A stretch of 7,679 bases of DNA from an uncultured Cytophagaceae bacterium (lineage in GTDB: Bacteria > Bacteroidota > Bacteroidia > Cytophagales > Microscillaceae): positions 1-7,679 of the forward strand of contig CALDJV010000167.1 in NCBI GenBank assembly GCA_937899305.1, written 5' to 3'. The notes under the pieces are model-generated. The model was not told the origin of the DNA, searched no databases, and saw only the letters and a program-made list of their open reading frames with translations. Positions 1 through 6,040 of the stretch are shown here, one piece after another (the stretch's first letter is position 1; each line of letters begins with the position of its first letter). The position numbers were made by a program, and so were the translations under genes.

Positions 1-3
1 TAT

Positions 4-49
4 ACAAATTAGAAACATAAATTGGGAAACTTATTTTTGTTTCATCCCT
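4..49 (+). repeat. Left copy of 46-bp inverted end repeat
   Basis: These 46 bases are the exact reverse complement of the last 46 bases of the window (7634-7679). Identity stops at the next base (T50 against A at the matching place), then three more bases agree before the copies diverge. Read rightward, one frame is open through the repeat and stops at TAG 50-52, just past its edge. This would suit the 3' end of a gene reaching the end of a mobile element. Element type, total length and target duplication cannot be judged because the sequence to the left is missing. The repeat itself is certain; its nature is inferred. Confidence 0.9.
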
Positions 50-280
50 TAGTGCTTGCCCATAAACCTTATTTTTCTGGCAAAAATGCTATGTTTAGAC
101 TGTTTTTCGGTTTAGATAAAGGTTTTAAAATATTATTCTTGTTATAATACTATCTAAATTTACATGAATAAATGCTTTTTAGAATCATTTTTTGACCAAT
201 ATTGCCTTTTTGAGAGTTTCTGTGTAAGCACTACTTATTGTGTTTTTTTTTACAAAAATACCATACTACTGGGCATTTTA

Positions 281-491
281 GCTAAAGTTAGCCGTGAGGA
301 TATGGGTAACGGGGCTACCGCTTTGGTTTGTGTTTCCACAATCGAGAAATGTCTGGTAGTATGCAAAAATACTCCGTTTCACTTGGTCTCCTTATCAGTA
401 AGACCACATGAGGGGAAGTAGTGGGTGATCTCGATAATCTGATACACACTTACATCCCATTCGGTGGTCTTACCGAAGGGAGACCACCGAA
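281..491 (+). ncRNA. Hairpin-rich tract, candidate structured RNA or palindromic element
   Basis: No recognised gene lies here, but successive short hairpins do. They are GCTA/TAGC (281-292), GGTA/TACC (305-319), TTGTG/CACAA with a TTTC loop (328-341), AGTAT/ATACT extended by GG/CC around a bulged T (355-375), TGGTCT/AGACCA (384-406), and an 11-bp perfect stem (460-470 with 481-491). The last two hairpins resemble inverted copies of each other: 384-391 can pair with 479-486, and 398-407 with 464-473. That gives an alternative long-range fold. I do not recognise tmRNA, RNase P RNA, SRP RNA or 6S RNA. No clear promoter or terminator bounds the tract, and the strand is uncertain. Confidence 0.3.
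460..491. repeat. 11-bp perfect palindrome with 10-nt loop
   Basis: Arms 460-470 and 481-491 are exact reverse complements around a 10-nt loop. No T-run follows on the plus strand, and only TTTT interrupted by other bases lies near on the minus strand, so it is not a typical intrinsic terminator. It may be a REP-like element, a DNA-binding site or the last helix of a structured RNA. Confidence 0.6.
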
Positions 492-644
492 AACGGTACG
501 TGAATCAACATTTTTCCACTAACTGAATGACATTGAACTATAGCTTGATTGTTTTGACGCATTAGAATAGATGCTTTTGCAATGGTATTTTGCCAATCCG
601 CGTTTACCTGTTATAGACATCAGTGAGGCTATAGAGTGTTTCAT

Positions 645-682
645 AAAAAAGCCTGATCCAACTCAATGAACCAGGCTTTTTT
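645..682 (-). terminator. Intrinsic terminator of ftsY
   Basis: In minus-strand RNA a 9-bp stem forms between 668-676 and 651-659 with an 8-nt loop. It is followed by six U (from 650-645) and preceded by six A. Two of the pairs are G-U wobbles that become A-C mismatches in plus-strand RNA, so the structure favours minus-strand transcription. It lies about 60 nt beyond the ftsY stop codon. Confidence 0.85.
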
Positions 683-737
683 GATATTTATAATATATGT
701 GATGCGTCTAAGCGATCATTCGTCGATGAATCATCAA

Positions 738-1697
738 TTAGGCTTCTTCTTTTCTAAACAACGAGTCTACAAATTCGTGACGGTTGAAAATTTGCAAATC
801 TTCGATGCCTTCACCTACTCCAATGTATTTTACAGGTACTTTGAACTGATCCGAAATACCAATGACTACTCCACCTTTGGCGGTTCCGTCCAGTTTGGTA
901 ATGGCCAGCGAAGTTACTTCAGTGGCTTCGGTAAATGCTTTGGCTTGTGAAATGGCATTTTGCCCCGTACTTCCGTCTAATACCAACAATACCTCATGAG
1001 GAGCTTCAGCTACTACTTTGCTCATCACTCGCTTGATTTTACTCAACTCGTTCATCAATGGGATTTTGGTTTGCAAACGCCCTGCAGTATCTACAATGAC
1101 TACATCTGCGTTCATTTCAACCCCTTTTTTTACTGCATCAAAAGCCACTGAGGCGGGATCTTTGTGCATACCCAAATCTACTACAGGCACATTGGCTCGT
1201 TCTCCCCATACTTTGAGTTGATCTACCGCTGCAGCTCTAAAAGTATCGGCGGCACCTAGTACGACTTGTTTCCCAGCTTGCTTGAACTGATTGGCCAACT
1301 TACCAATGGTGGTTGTTTTGCCTACTCCATTGACCCCTACTACCATGATCACGTAAGGTTTGATACCACTTGGAAGATCAAACTCTTCCAGGTTTTCGGT
1401 ATTACTTTCTTCTAAAAGGTTGGCAATCTCATCTTTCAGAATATTGTCTAGTTCACTCGCAAAAAACTTCTCCTTTTTTACTCTGGCTTCAATCCGTTCT
1501 ATGATTTTGAGGGTGGTATCTACCCCCACATCCGAGCTAATCAACACCTCTTCCAGATCATCCAGTACCTCATCGTCTACCCTGGATTTACCCACCAGTT
1601 TTTTTCCAAGCTTAGAGAAAAAGTTCTTCTTAGTTTTTTCTAAACCCTGATCGAGCTTCTCTTTCTTCTTTTTGTTAAAAATACCAAATATTCCCAT
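738..1697 (-). CDS. ftsY: Signal recognition particle receptor FtsY
   Basis: FtsY is the SRP receptor GTPase. It docks Ffh-ribosome-nascent-chain complexes at the inner membrane and hands them to the Sec translocon. The 319-residue product has a short lysine-rich start instead of the long acidic A domain of E. coli, then a helical N domain (about 25-100) and the G domain. Visible motifs are the P-loop GVNGVGKTT (121-129), DTFRAAA (151-157), DTAGR (203-207), TKLD (267-270) and the C-terminal GVGEGIEDL (293-301), which is typical of FtsY. The ATG at 1697 gives the usual MGIFGIF start. The upstream gene has its own terminator at 1851-1882, so ftsY is probably transcribed from within 1698-1850. 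I could not find a clear TAnnTTTG box there. Identification is secure. Confidence 0.98.
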   Translation of the reverse strand: MGIFGIFNKKKKEKLDQGLEKTKKNFFSKLGKKLVGKSRVDDEVLDDLEEVLISSDVGVDTTLKIIERIEARVKKEKFFASELDNILKDEIANLLEESNTENLEEFDLPSGIKPYVIMVVGVNGVGKTTTIGKLANQFKQAGKQVVLGAADTFRAAAVDQLKVWGERANVPVVDLGMHKDPASVAFDAVKKGVEMNADVVIVDTAGRLQTKIPLMNELSKIKRVMSKVVAEAPHEVLLVLDGSTGQNAISQAKAFTEATEVTSLAITKLDGTAKGGVVIGISDQFKVPVKYIGVGEGIEDLQIFNRHEFVDSLFRKEEA

Positions 1698-1850
1698 GGT
1701 ACGATTTGATTATTAGTTAGTTTGGGTTTGCATCGAATAAGTTCCTATCAAGTAAGAAGCCGAGATGATAAGATTCGGAAGTTGGTGCCAATATGACAGA
1801 TAATTTACTTGTAGGGCTACGTATGCAGCCAATATAGCATATTATTAGAT

Positions 1851-1882
1851 AAAAAAAAAGAAGCCTCATCAGATGAAACTTC
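1851..1882 (-). terminator. Intrinsic terminator of the rpmG-DUF4295 unit
   Basis: On the minus strand, 1882-1874 pairs with 1868-1860 as a 9-bp stem with a 5-nt loop, followed by nine U (1859-1851). Two G-U pairs fold only in minus-strand RNA. It lies 28 nt past the DUF4295 stop codon and separates that unit from ftsY. Confidence 0.88.
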
Positions 1883-1909
1883 CTCTTAATGTCTTGGTAA
1901 AAAACCAGA

Positions 1910-2059
1910 TTACTTCAAAGCATCTTTAGCTTCTTCGGCTGGTACCATTACCTCTTTAAAGACGTAAGCACCAGTTTTTGGAGACTTCACAGTTTTTACG
2001 ATTTTTACAAACTTAGCACCTTCTCCGGTCTTAAGTGTTGCTACGGTTTTCTTTGCCAT
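1910..2059 (-). CDS. DUF4295 family small basic protein
   Basis: This 49-residue basic protein starts MAKKTVATLKTGEG, contains VKSPKTGAYVFKE at about residues 24-36, and ends in an alanine- and lysine-rich helix. I recognise it as DUF4295, a Bacteroidota-restricted family encoded next to ribosomal protein L33. Its size, charge and fixed position beside rpmG suggest a ribosome-associated role, but no function is established. ATG at 2059 is the only sensible start, and no Shine-Dalgarno sequence is obvious. It lies 75 nt downstream of rpmG on the same strand with no terminator between them, so the two are probably cotranscribed. Confidence 0.93.
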   Translation of the reverse strand: MAKKTVATLKTGEGAKFVKIVKTVKSPKTGAYVFKEVMVPAEEAKDALK

Positions 2060-2134
2060 AATTCATTTAAATTTGTTGGCTTATTGGAGCTGTAAGAATG
2101 CAATACACTCATTTACAAAGCCAAGCCAGTGCAT

Positions 2135-2317
2135 CTACTTAATTTCTTTATGGATGGTATGCTTTTTAAGTACAGGATTGTATTTTTTCATTTCCAATCG
2201 CTGAGTAGTGTTTTTACGGTTCTTGGTTGTTACGTATCTTGACATACCTGGCATACCGCTTTTTTTGTGTTCGGTACACTCCAAGATAACTTGAACTCTA
2301 TTTCCTTTCTTCGCCAT
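2135..2317 (-). CDS. rpmG: 50S ribosomal protein L33
   Basis: This is a 60-residue L33, a component of the large ribosomal subunit near the E site. The start MAKKGNRVQVILECTEHK and the segments SRYVTTKNRKNT and LKKYNP-like MKKYNPVLKKHTIHKEIK are family hallmarks. Only one cysteine is present, so this is the zinc-free (C-minus) form and not the four-cysteine type. An in-frame ATG lies six codons upstream (2335), but ATG 2317 is preferred. It matches the family start and has GGA seven bases upstream. The promoter at 2347-2354 leaves a leader of only about 25 nt. rpmB, which often precedes rpmG in Bacteroidota, is absent upstream; a repeat spacer occupies that place. Confidence 0.97.
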   Translation of the reverse strand: MAKKGNRVQVILECTEHKKSGMPGMSRYVTTKNRKNTTQRLEMKKYNPVLKKHTIHKEIK

Positions 2318-2346
2318 TATTCCACTAATTTTCAAAATTGAGGACG

Positions 2347-2354
2347 CAAATATA
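2347..2354 (-). promoter_or_regulatory. Bacteroidota-type -7 box for rpmG
   Basis: The minus strand reads TATATTTG, a perfect TAnnTTTG -7 element. It is about 30 nt upstream of the rpmG ATG, giving a leader of about 25 nt. No clear -33 TTTG is seen at the expected distance. It supports rpmG as the first gene of its transcript. Confidence 0.65.
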
Positions 2355-2397
2355 AAGCAAAAAAGCCAGAATATCGAGTTTAGCTGTAGTTTTCTTT

Positions 2398-2432
2398 AGT
2401 CCACAGTCGATGGTCCATAGTCCACGGTCGAC
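2398..2432. repeat. Heptad repeat locus A (five RGTCSAY units)
   Basis: There are five consecutive 7-bp units of consensus RGTCSAY, whose last four bases run CCAC, CGAT, CCAT, CCAC, CGAC. The same unit order recurs at 5058-5092 and mostly at 6130-6157. The locus lies 44 bp beyond the rpmG -7 box. It is part of the otherwise gene-free spacer 2336-2780. Confidence 0.85.
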
Positions 2433-2535
2433 TAATTGAATGAAAAATGTAAAACAGATTAGCTTCGAAGAGCTCCCTCTGGTCGGTTCTTCCTTCGTCA
2501 GGACAAGAATGAAAAGTGAGTGCAGCCAAAGGAAT

Positions 2536-2573
2536 TAACAATACAAATGAATCATCGCTTCGCGGAACAATTG
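2536..2573. repeat. Mosaic intergenic repeat module, first copy
   Basis: This 38-bp module is present again at 6285-6322. The first 23 bases are identical, the next seven hold three differences, and the final AACAATTG is identical. It belongs to an AACAAT-rich family that accompanies the heptad repeats. Confidence 0.75.
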
Positions 2574-2579
2574 GTTTTT

Positions 2580-2614
2580 AGTCCATAGTCCACGGTCGAC
2601 AGTCCATAGTTTTT
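2580..2614. repeat. Heptad repeat locus B
   Basis: Four RGTCSAY units (last four bases CCAT, CCAC, CGAC, CCAT) are followed by a degenerate AGTTTTT unit. It follows the mosaic module at 2536-2573 after six bases. Confidence 0.8.
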
Positions 2615-2634
2615 TAGTCATCTATAGTTTTTCG

Positions 2635-2687
2635 TTGCTTTGCGCAACCATTTAACAATGAGCCGAAGGCGGAACAATGTAACAATA
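2635..2687. repeat. Mosaic intergenic repeat, second module
   Basis: The segment matches 6232-6292, apart from a few substitutions and one extra AACAAT-type unit in the other copy. The core 2656-2687 matches 6261-6292 with one mismatch in 32 bases. There is no coding potential. The rest of the spacer 2336-2780 holds only related degenerate sequence and the promoter of the next gene. Confidence 0.75.
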
Positions 2688-2758
2688 GAACAATATAGTC
2701 ATTTCGCATCATGGAATGAACCAATTGGGAAATTGTGGGGTTAAATAATCAACTAATG

Positions 2759-2790
2759 TTTTTGTATTTAATGACAATGTGTTAGTTTTG
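2759..2790 (+). promoter_or_regulatory. Bacteroidota-type promoter of the DoxX-like gene
   Basis: A -33 element TTTTTG (2759-2764) is followed after 18 bp by TAGTTTTG (2783-2790), a perfect TAnnTTTG -7 element. Transcription would start near 2796, about 30 nt before ATG 2827. That rules out the upstream in-frame ATG at 2779, which lies inside the promoter. Confidence 0.72.
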
Positions 2791-2826
2791 CGTGCAACTA
2801 ATATTTGGAAATCTAATTTATTGAAT

Positions 2827-3195
2827 ATGAAAACGCAAAAGATTATTTACTGGGTAGTGACAGGATTGCTGTGTGCTTTGATATTGATGTCGGCAGGGAT
2901 GTATTTTTTTAATTATGCACACGTAAATGCCGAGTTTAAGAAGTTAGGCTATCCCATTTACATCATTTACCCTTTGGCAGTGGCCAAAATATTAGCCGCA
3001 GTGGCCATTCTTACCAAAATGTCAGTCAAGTTGAAGGAATGGGCTTATGTAGGGCTTTTCTTTAATTTCTTACTGGCAGGAACTGCCCACATTGCGGTGA
3101 AAGACGGAGAATTTGGCGGAGCAGCCGTGGCCATGGTTTTGCTTTTTGCCTCTTATTACTTTGACTCAAAGTTGTTTGGGCCAGCCCGATCTTAA
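2827..3195 (+). CDS. DoxX-like (DoxX_2 type) inner-membrane protein
   Basis: This is a 122-residue integral membrane protein with four hydrophobic segments at about 7-27, 45-63, 71-91 and 95-111. The loop LGYP (40-43), the lysine-bearing segment after the second helix and the KEWAYVG stretch (70-76) resemble the DoxX-like family PF13564, whose members are about 110-130 residues. The biochemical role of these proteins is not established. DoxX relatives have been linked to redox or quinone-related functions, which cannot be assumed here. The start at 2827 is chosen because the promoter at 2759-2790 lies upstream of it and inside the longer reading frame. The gene is monocistronic, with its own promoter and terminator. 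Confidence 0.85.
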   Translation: MKTQKIIYWVVTGLLCALILMSAGMYFFNYAHVNAEFKKLGYPIYIIYPLAVAKILAAVAILTKMSVKLKEWAYVGLFFNFLLAGTAHIAVKDGEFGGAAVAMVLLFASYYFDSKLFGPARS

Positions 3196-3254
3196 AGAAA
3201 AAATAAGAACAGAAACAAGAACAAGAGTATATAGAAAGTTTAGTTATAGATTAA

Positions 3255-3289
3255 AACAAAGCCTGTGATTGGTGATCACAGGCTTTTTT
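3255..3289 (+). terminator. Intrinsic terminator, probably bidirectional
   Basis: A perfect 9-bp stem (3261-3269 with 3275-3283) has a 5-nt loop and is followed by six T. The other side is A-rich (aaaacaaa), giving U-rich sequence on the minus strand. It can therefore end both the DoxX-like gene and convergent lgt, for which no other terminator is visible between 3290 and 3402. Confidence 0.9.
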
Positions 3290-3402
3290 CGTGATTTATG
3301 GCACTGTAAAATAGCAGGTATTTAAAAACCTTCTCAATTTGCTGGCCTTGGTGAATTAATATCAGGTACTGGCAAACCCAATTTGTTTGGTTCTGCGTCA
3401 TT

Positions 3403-4230
3403 TTATGGAGTAGCACCACGCGATTTTTGCCAAATCAACCATCCTCCAAGCATCATAAAGGGTAAGCTGAGTAATTGTCCCATATTGAGGGGAAGTACTT
3501 GCTCAAAAGCTACTTGATTGGCCTTGGTAAACTCGACAAAAAAGCGAATGGAGAAAAGCAATACGAGAAACCAACCAAATAACACACCTTGAGGGCGAGG
3601 TTTGTGGTTGAGGCTACGCATCACAAAGAATAGCAACAAGTAGCCAACGGCTTCGTATAGTTGACCCGGATGACGAGGAAGGGCATCTACCTGGGCAAAT
3701 ACTACCCCCCAATCGGTTTGGGTAGGTTTTCCAATGATTTCGGAGTTCATAAAATTCCCCAAACGAATACAGACCCCGGTAATTGGAATGTAGAGTGCCA
3801 TTCGATCCAAGACATACCAAACCGAAAAAGGAGGACGATTGGCAGGTTTTTGTTTTACAAATACCCAAAGCAATACCAACACAATGCCCAGCGCCCCTCC
3901 GTGACTTGCCAGCCCTTGATAACCGGTGAATTGAAACTCAGGGTGGATTCTAAAGGGGAGGATAATTTCCCAGGGACGAGGCAAAAAATAGTCAGGTTGG
4001 TAGAACAAACAATGCCCCAAACGGGCCCCAATGACTCCTCCTAAAATTACTTTGAGGGCCAGTTTTTCAAAATATTCCGGAGGAATATCGGCTTTTTTAA
4101 AGTCTCGTTGAATAAAAAAATAAGCGAAAGCTACTCCCAGCCCAAAGAGCAACGAATACCAGCGTAATTCAAAAAAGCCAAAGTCTAGGGCCAAAGGGTT
4201 GGGGTTCCAATAAATTGCAGATAACATCAT
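3403..4230 (-). CDS. lgt: Prolipoprotein diacylglyceryl transferase Lgt
   Basis: Lgt is an inner-membrane enzyme that moves the diacylglyceryl group of phosphatidylglycerol onto the lipobox cysteine of prolipoproteins, the first step of lipoprotein maturation. The product has 275 residues, a normal length, with about seven hydrophobic segments. Family marks in order are the early ELRWYSLLFGLG, GARLGH, the ASHGGALG motif (H-G-G, matching the essential histidine region of E. coli Lgt), IRLGNFMNSEIIG, RHPGQLYEA and the C-terminal SIRFFVEFTK. The frame is open well upstream (to 4389), but that extension is hydrophilic, unlike the family and overlapped by another gene. ATG 4230 gives the standard start; ATG 4227 is an alternative. 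The preceding gene's stop overlaps this ATG as TAATG, suggesting translational coupling. Confidence 0.97.
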   Translation of the reverse strand: MMLSAIYWNPNPLALDFGFFELRWYSLLFGLGVAFAYFFIQRDFKKADIPPEYFEKLALKVILGGVIGARLGHCLFYQPDYFLPRPWEIILPFRIHPEFQFTGYQGLASHGGALGIVLVLLWVFVKQKPANRPPFSVWYVLDRMALYIPITGVCIRLGNFMNSEIIGKPTQTDWGVVFAQVDALPRHPGQLYEAVGYLLLFFVMRSLNHKPRPQGVLFGWFLVLLFSIRFFVEFTKANQVAFEQVLPLNMGQLLSLPFMMLGGWLIWQKSRGATP

Positions 4231-4415
4231 TAACAACCAGAAAAAGTGATTAATAAAAAAGAATAGATGGCAGCATGTTGCAATGCACGAGAAGTCATAA
4301 GCAACCAGTTGCGTTGTGGCACAAGCGCGTCTAGCTCTTTGGCCGAGCGGTAGTTTTGGGTGTGGGTACGTTGCTTGTCGTTTTCCCACCAGTTATCGAG
4401 GTCATCGGGCTGCAT
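4230..4415 (-). CDS. Small single-pass membrane protein encoded after an ECF sigma factor
   Basis: This is a 61-residue protein. It begins MQPDDLDNWWENDKQ, with an acidic, tryptophan-containing head, a charged middle, and a hydrophobic segment at about 45-59 ending in GC. It overlaps the end of the sigma gene by 14 nt and its TAA overlaps the lgt ATG by one base, so the three genes form one tightly packed transcript. The head resembles short proteins often encoded downstream of Bacteroidota ECF sigma factors, so a role in controlling the sigma factor (anti-sigma-like, membrane-bound) is an inference only. It may be a shortened remnant of a longer membrane protein, though no continuation is visible: two stops (TAA, TGA) stand in tandem. 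The overlaps at both ends argue for a real gene. Confidence 0.68.
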   Translation of the reverse strand: MQPDDLDNWWENDKQRTHTQNYRSAKELDALVPQRNWLLMTSRALQHAAIYSFLLITFSGC

Positions 4416-4905
4416 ATTTTTCTTGAGTTATAATTTGTTTTATTTTTTGTTTGATGCGGCTCAGTTTGCTGGCTACATTGGTTTTGGTCAGATCCATCAT
4501 TTGGGCAATTTCTTCGTATTGATAGCCTTCTAAATGCAAGATCACCAGTGCTTTGTCCAGTGGAGGCAATTGCAAAAGCGCATACTCCATATAGTCATTG
4601 ATTTCTGGCGAATTGCCTGCCACGGCTTGGGTACTCACATCCTCCAATTGGGTCAGGCGAGGTCGGACCTGTTCTTGACGAATCCTTTTCAAAATGGTAT
4701 TCAAAGCCACCCGGTGCATCCAAGTAGTCACCTTGGCTTCCTGACGAAACTTAGGAAACGCTTTCCAGAGCTGGAGTACTACCTCTTGAAAGGCATCTTC
4801 CTGATCTTGGGGAGCGGTAAAGTACACCCGGCATATTTGGTGAACAATGCCTTGGTGTTCGTGCAATACCGCTACAAATTTTTGTCGGAGTTTCTTTTGA
4901 ATCAC
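4402..4905 (-). CDS. ECF-type RNA polymerase sigma factor
   Basis: This 167-residue sigma-70 family protein has only regions 2 and 4, as in ECF (group 4) sigma factors. Region 2 spans about 15-78 with DAFQEVVLQLWKAFPKFR (38-55) for core binding and TTWMHRVALNT (60-70) for -10 recognition. Region 4 spans about 112-158 with the helix-turn-helix YEEIAQMMDLTKTNVASKLS (130-149) that reads the -35 element. The start is GTG at 4905; no in-frame ATG fits, and no strong Shine-Dalgarno sequence precedes it. Target promoters cannot be deduced. The downstream small membrane gene overlaps it by 14 nt, and lgt follows. Confidence 0.94.
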   Translation of the reverse strand: MIQKKLRQKFVAVLHEHQGIVHQICRVYFTAPQDQEDAFQEVVLQLWKAFPKFRQEAKVTTWMHRVALNTILKRIRQEQVRPRLTQLEDVSTQAVAGNSPEINDYMEYALLQLPPLDKALVILHLEGYQYEEIAQMMDLTKTNVASKLSRIKQKIKQIITQEKYAAR

Positions 4906-5034
4906 AATTTTTGAAGAGGTTCTGTTGTATTAGTACCACTTCAAAAGAAAAAATCACAGCGAGGGATGGTTTTTTTGAAAAAAAATGAAAATGCTGCATC
5001 TTGTTAATTCGTGAAAAATAAAGTTTCGTTTTGA

Positions 5035-5047
5035 CTTCAAGTTGAAG
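5035..5047. promoter_or_regulatory. 13-bp palindrome between sigma and LRR genes
   Basis: CTTCAAGTTGAAG is a perfect palindrome around a central base, lying 130 bp upstream of the sigma gene start in the divergent spacer. It could be an operator or chance. The rest of spacer 4906-5206 holds one heptad repeat locus and AT-rich sequence, with no promoter I can defend for either gene. Confidence 0.2.
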
Positions 5048-5057
5048 GTTCGTCTTT

Positions 5058-5092
5058 GGTCCACAGTCGATAGTCCATAGTCCACAGACGAC
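5058..5092. repeat. Heptad repeat locus C (five units)
   Basis: Five 7-bp units have last four bases CCAC, CGAT, CCAT, CCAC, CGAC, in the same order as locus A (2398-2432). The two 35-bp loci differ at about four positions, and both are followed by TA. This shows a shared higher-order unit, not independent slippage. Confidence 0.85.
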
Positions 5093-5206
5093 TATTTTTA
5101 ATTCACTAGATGGTTGTTTCCAACTTGTGAAATAGAAAGGTTATTTTTTTATTCTTACTTAAAAAAGTATATGTTAATATCAATGGTGATTCATACGAAA
5201 CAAATA

Positions 5207-6040
5207 ATGAAAACACATTTTTACTTGTTGATGATACTGGGCTTGGTACACCAAGTGGGTTGGAGCCAAATACCACTTAAACTCGAAGAGGCACTTAAGC
5301 GCCCCGATACGGTACAAAGGGCAGAAGCTTATGGAGGTGTTCCAACTGAAATAAAACAACTGAAAAGACTGAAATACCTAGGGGTTTACGGCCCAACCGA
5401 AACACTGAAAATAGCCGATGGGTTGTTTGAATTGGATAGCCTACAAAAATTGTATTTGAGGTTATGGGGGAGAAAGACCTACCGATTGCCGAGGGAGTTG
5501 GCCCAAATGAAAAGCCTCAAAGAAATAAGGGTAGCACCAGGAGGAGCAATCAATTTAGTTTACCCCAAAGAAATAAGACAACGAAAAGACTTGAAGATAG
5601 AAGATGAAAATCGGGTAACACATTTACGTCTGGTCATGGGCTATCAGCAGGGTATTTGGCCGGTTGCAGAATTAGGGGTCATGATGAGGAGGCAAAACCC
5701 AGCGGTTGACCAAGGTGCCATGAGCAATATGGTGCAATTCAACCCAATGTATTGGTCCTGGAGTATCGTTTGGGAAAAATACCTTACTAGGGGACTTGAA
5801 GGGTATCGTTTTATGGTTGGAAACTCCTTCATCAAATTGGGGAGCATTTATTATCGTGATGCCAATGAGGCTAAAAATGGTTTTTTAGCTTATCGGGTAG
5901 AATTAGGAATCAATGCCGATCAATTCGATTTGAACTTGGGGTACAACATTGCTCCCAGACAGCGAGCAATCAATCGGCTCATGTTGAATTTAAGAATCAA
6001 TGCCTATGTATTGGTCCTCAAGAGGCGGAAGTATTATTAG
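5207..6040 (+). CDS. Exported leucine-rich-repeat protein with beta-rich C-terminal domain
   Basis: The 277-residue product starts with a Sec signal peptide (MKTHFYLLMILGLVHQVGWS, cleavage probably near residue 20). About 45-130 holds three to four short leucine-rich repeats with the PxEIxQLKxLKxL pattern (for example 46-58 and 94-107). About 136-272 alternates polar and hydrophobic or aromatic residues in strands such as 138-146, 183-192 and 200-217. It resembles a small outer-membrane beta-barrel, though this is judged by eye. The protein is therefore probably in the outer membrane or periplasm; partner and function are unknown. The frame is open upstream to 5114, but ATG 5207 is chosen because it begins the signal peptide. 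Its TAG stop is the first part of a repeat unit (AGTTAGG, from 6039). No terminator is recognised after it. Confidence 0.8.
   Translation: MKTHFYLLMILGLVHQVGWSQIPLKLEEALKRPDTVQRAEAYGGVPTEIKQLKRLKYLGVYGPTETLKIADGLFELDSLQKLYLRLWGRKTYRLPRELAQMKSLKEIRVAPGGAINLVYPKEIRQRKDLKIEDENRVTHLRLVMGYQQGIWPVAELGVMMRRQNPAVDQGAMSNMVQFNPMYWSWSIVWEKYLTRGLEGYRFMVGNSFIKLGSIYYRDANEAKNGFLAYRVELGINADQFDLNLGYNIAPRQRAINRLMLNLRINAYVLVLKRRKYY

Noticed and set aside
142..149. TATAAT-like box upstream of the structured tract
   Set aside because: Bacteroidota primary sigma factors prefer TAnnTTTG; the box sits in AT-rich DNA without a matching -35 and is expected by chance.
164..421. 85-codon plus-strand open frame
   Set aside because: Cysteine- and phenylalanine-rich composition from AT-rich sequence, no family resemblance, no supported promoter, and it runs through the hairpin tract at 281-406.
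281..515. Group II intron or tmRNA identity for the hairpin tract
   Set aside because: No domain V signature with AGC triad and GAAA loop, no reverse transcriptase, and no recognisable tag reading frame or tRNA-like ends.
2398..2687. CRISPR array in the spacer
   Set aside because: The 7-bp units are contiguous with no regular spacers, and no cas genes are present.
2779..2826. Upstream ATG extending the DoxX-like protein by 16 residues
   Set aside because: It lies inside the probable promoter, and the extension is hydrophilic and unlike the family.
3661..4044. Plus-strand open frame opposite lgt
   Set aside because: Shadow of a clearly conserved gene on the other strand; composition has no protein-like pattern.
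4231..4389. N-terminal extension of Lgt to 4389
   Set aside because: The extra 53 residues do not resemble Lgt and overlap the small membrane gene; ATG 4230 matches the family start.
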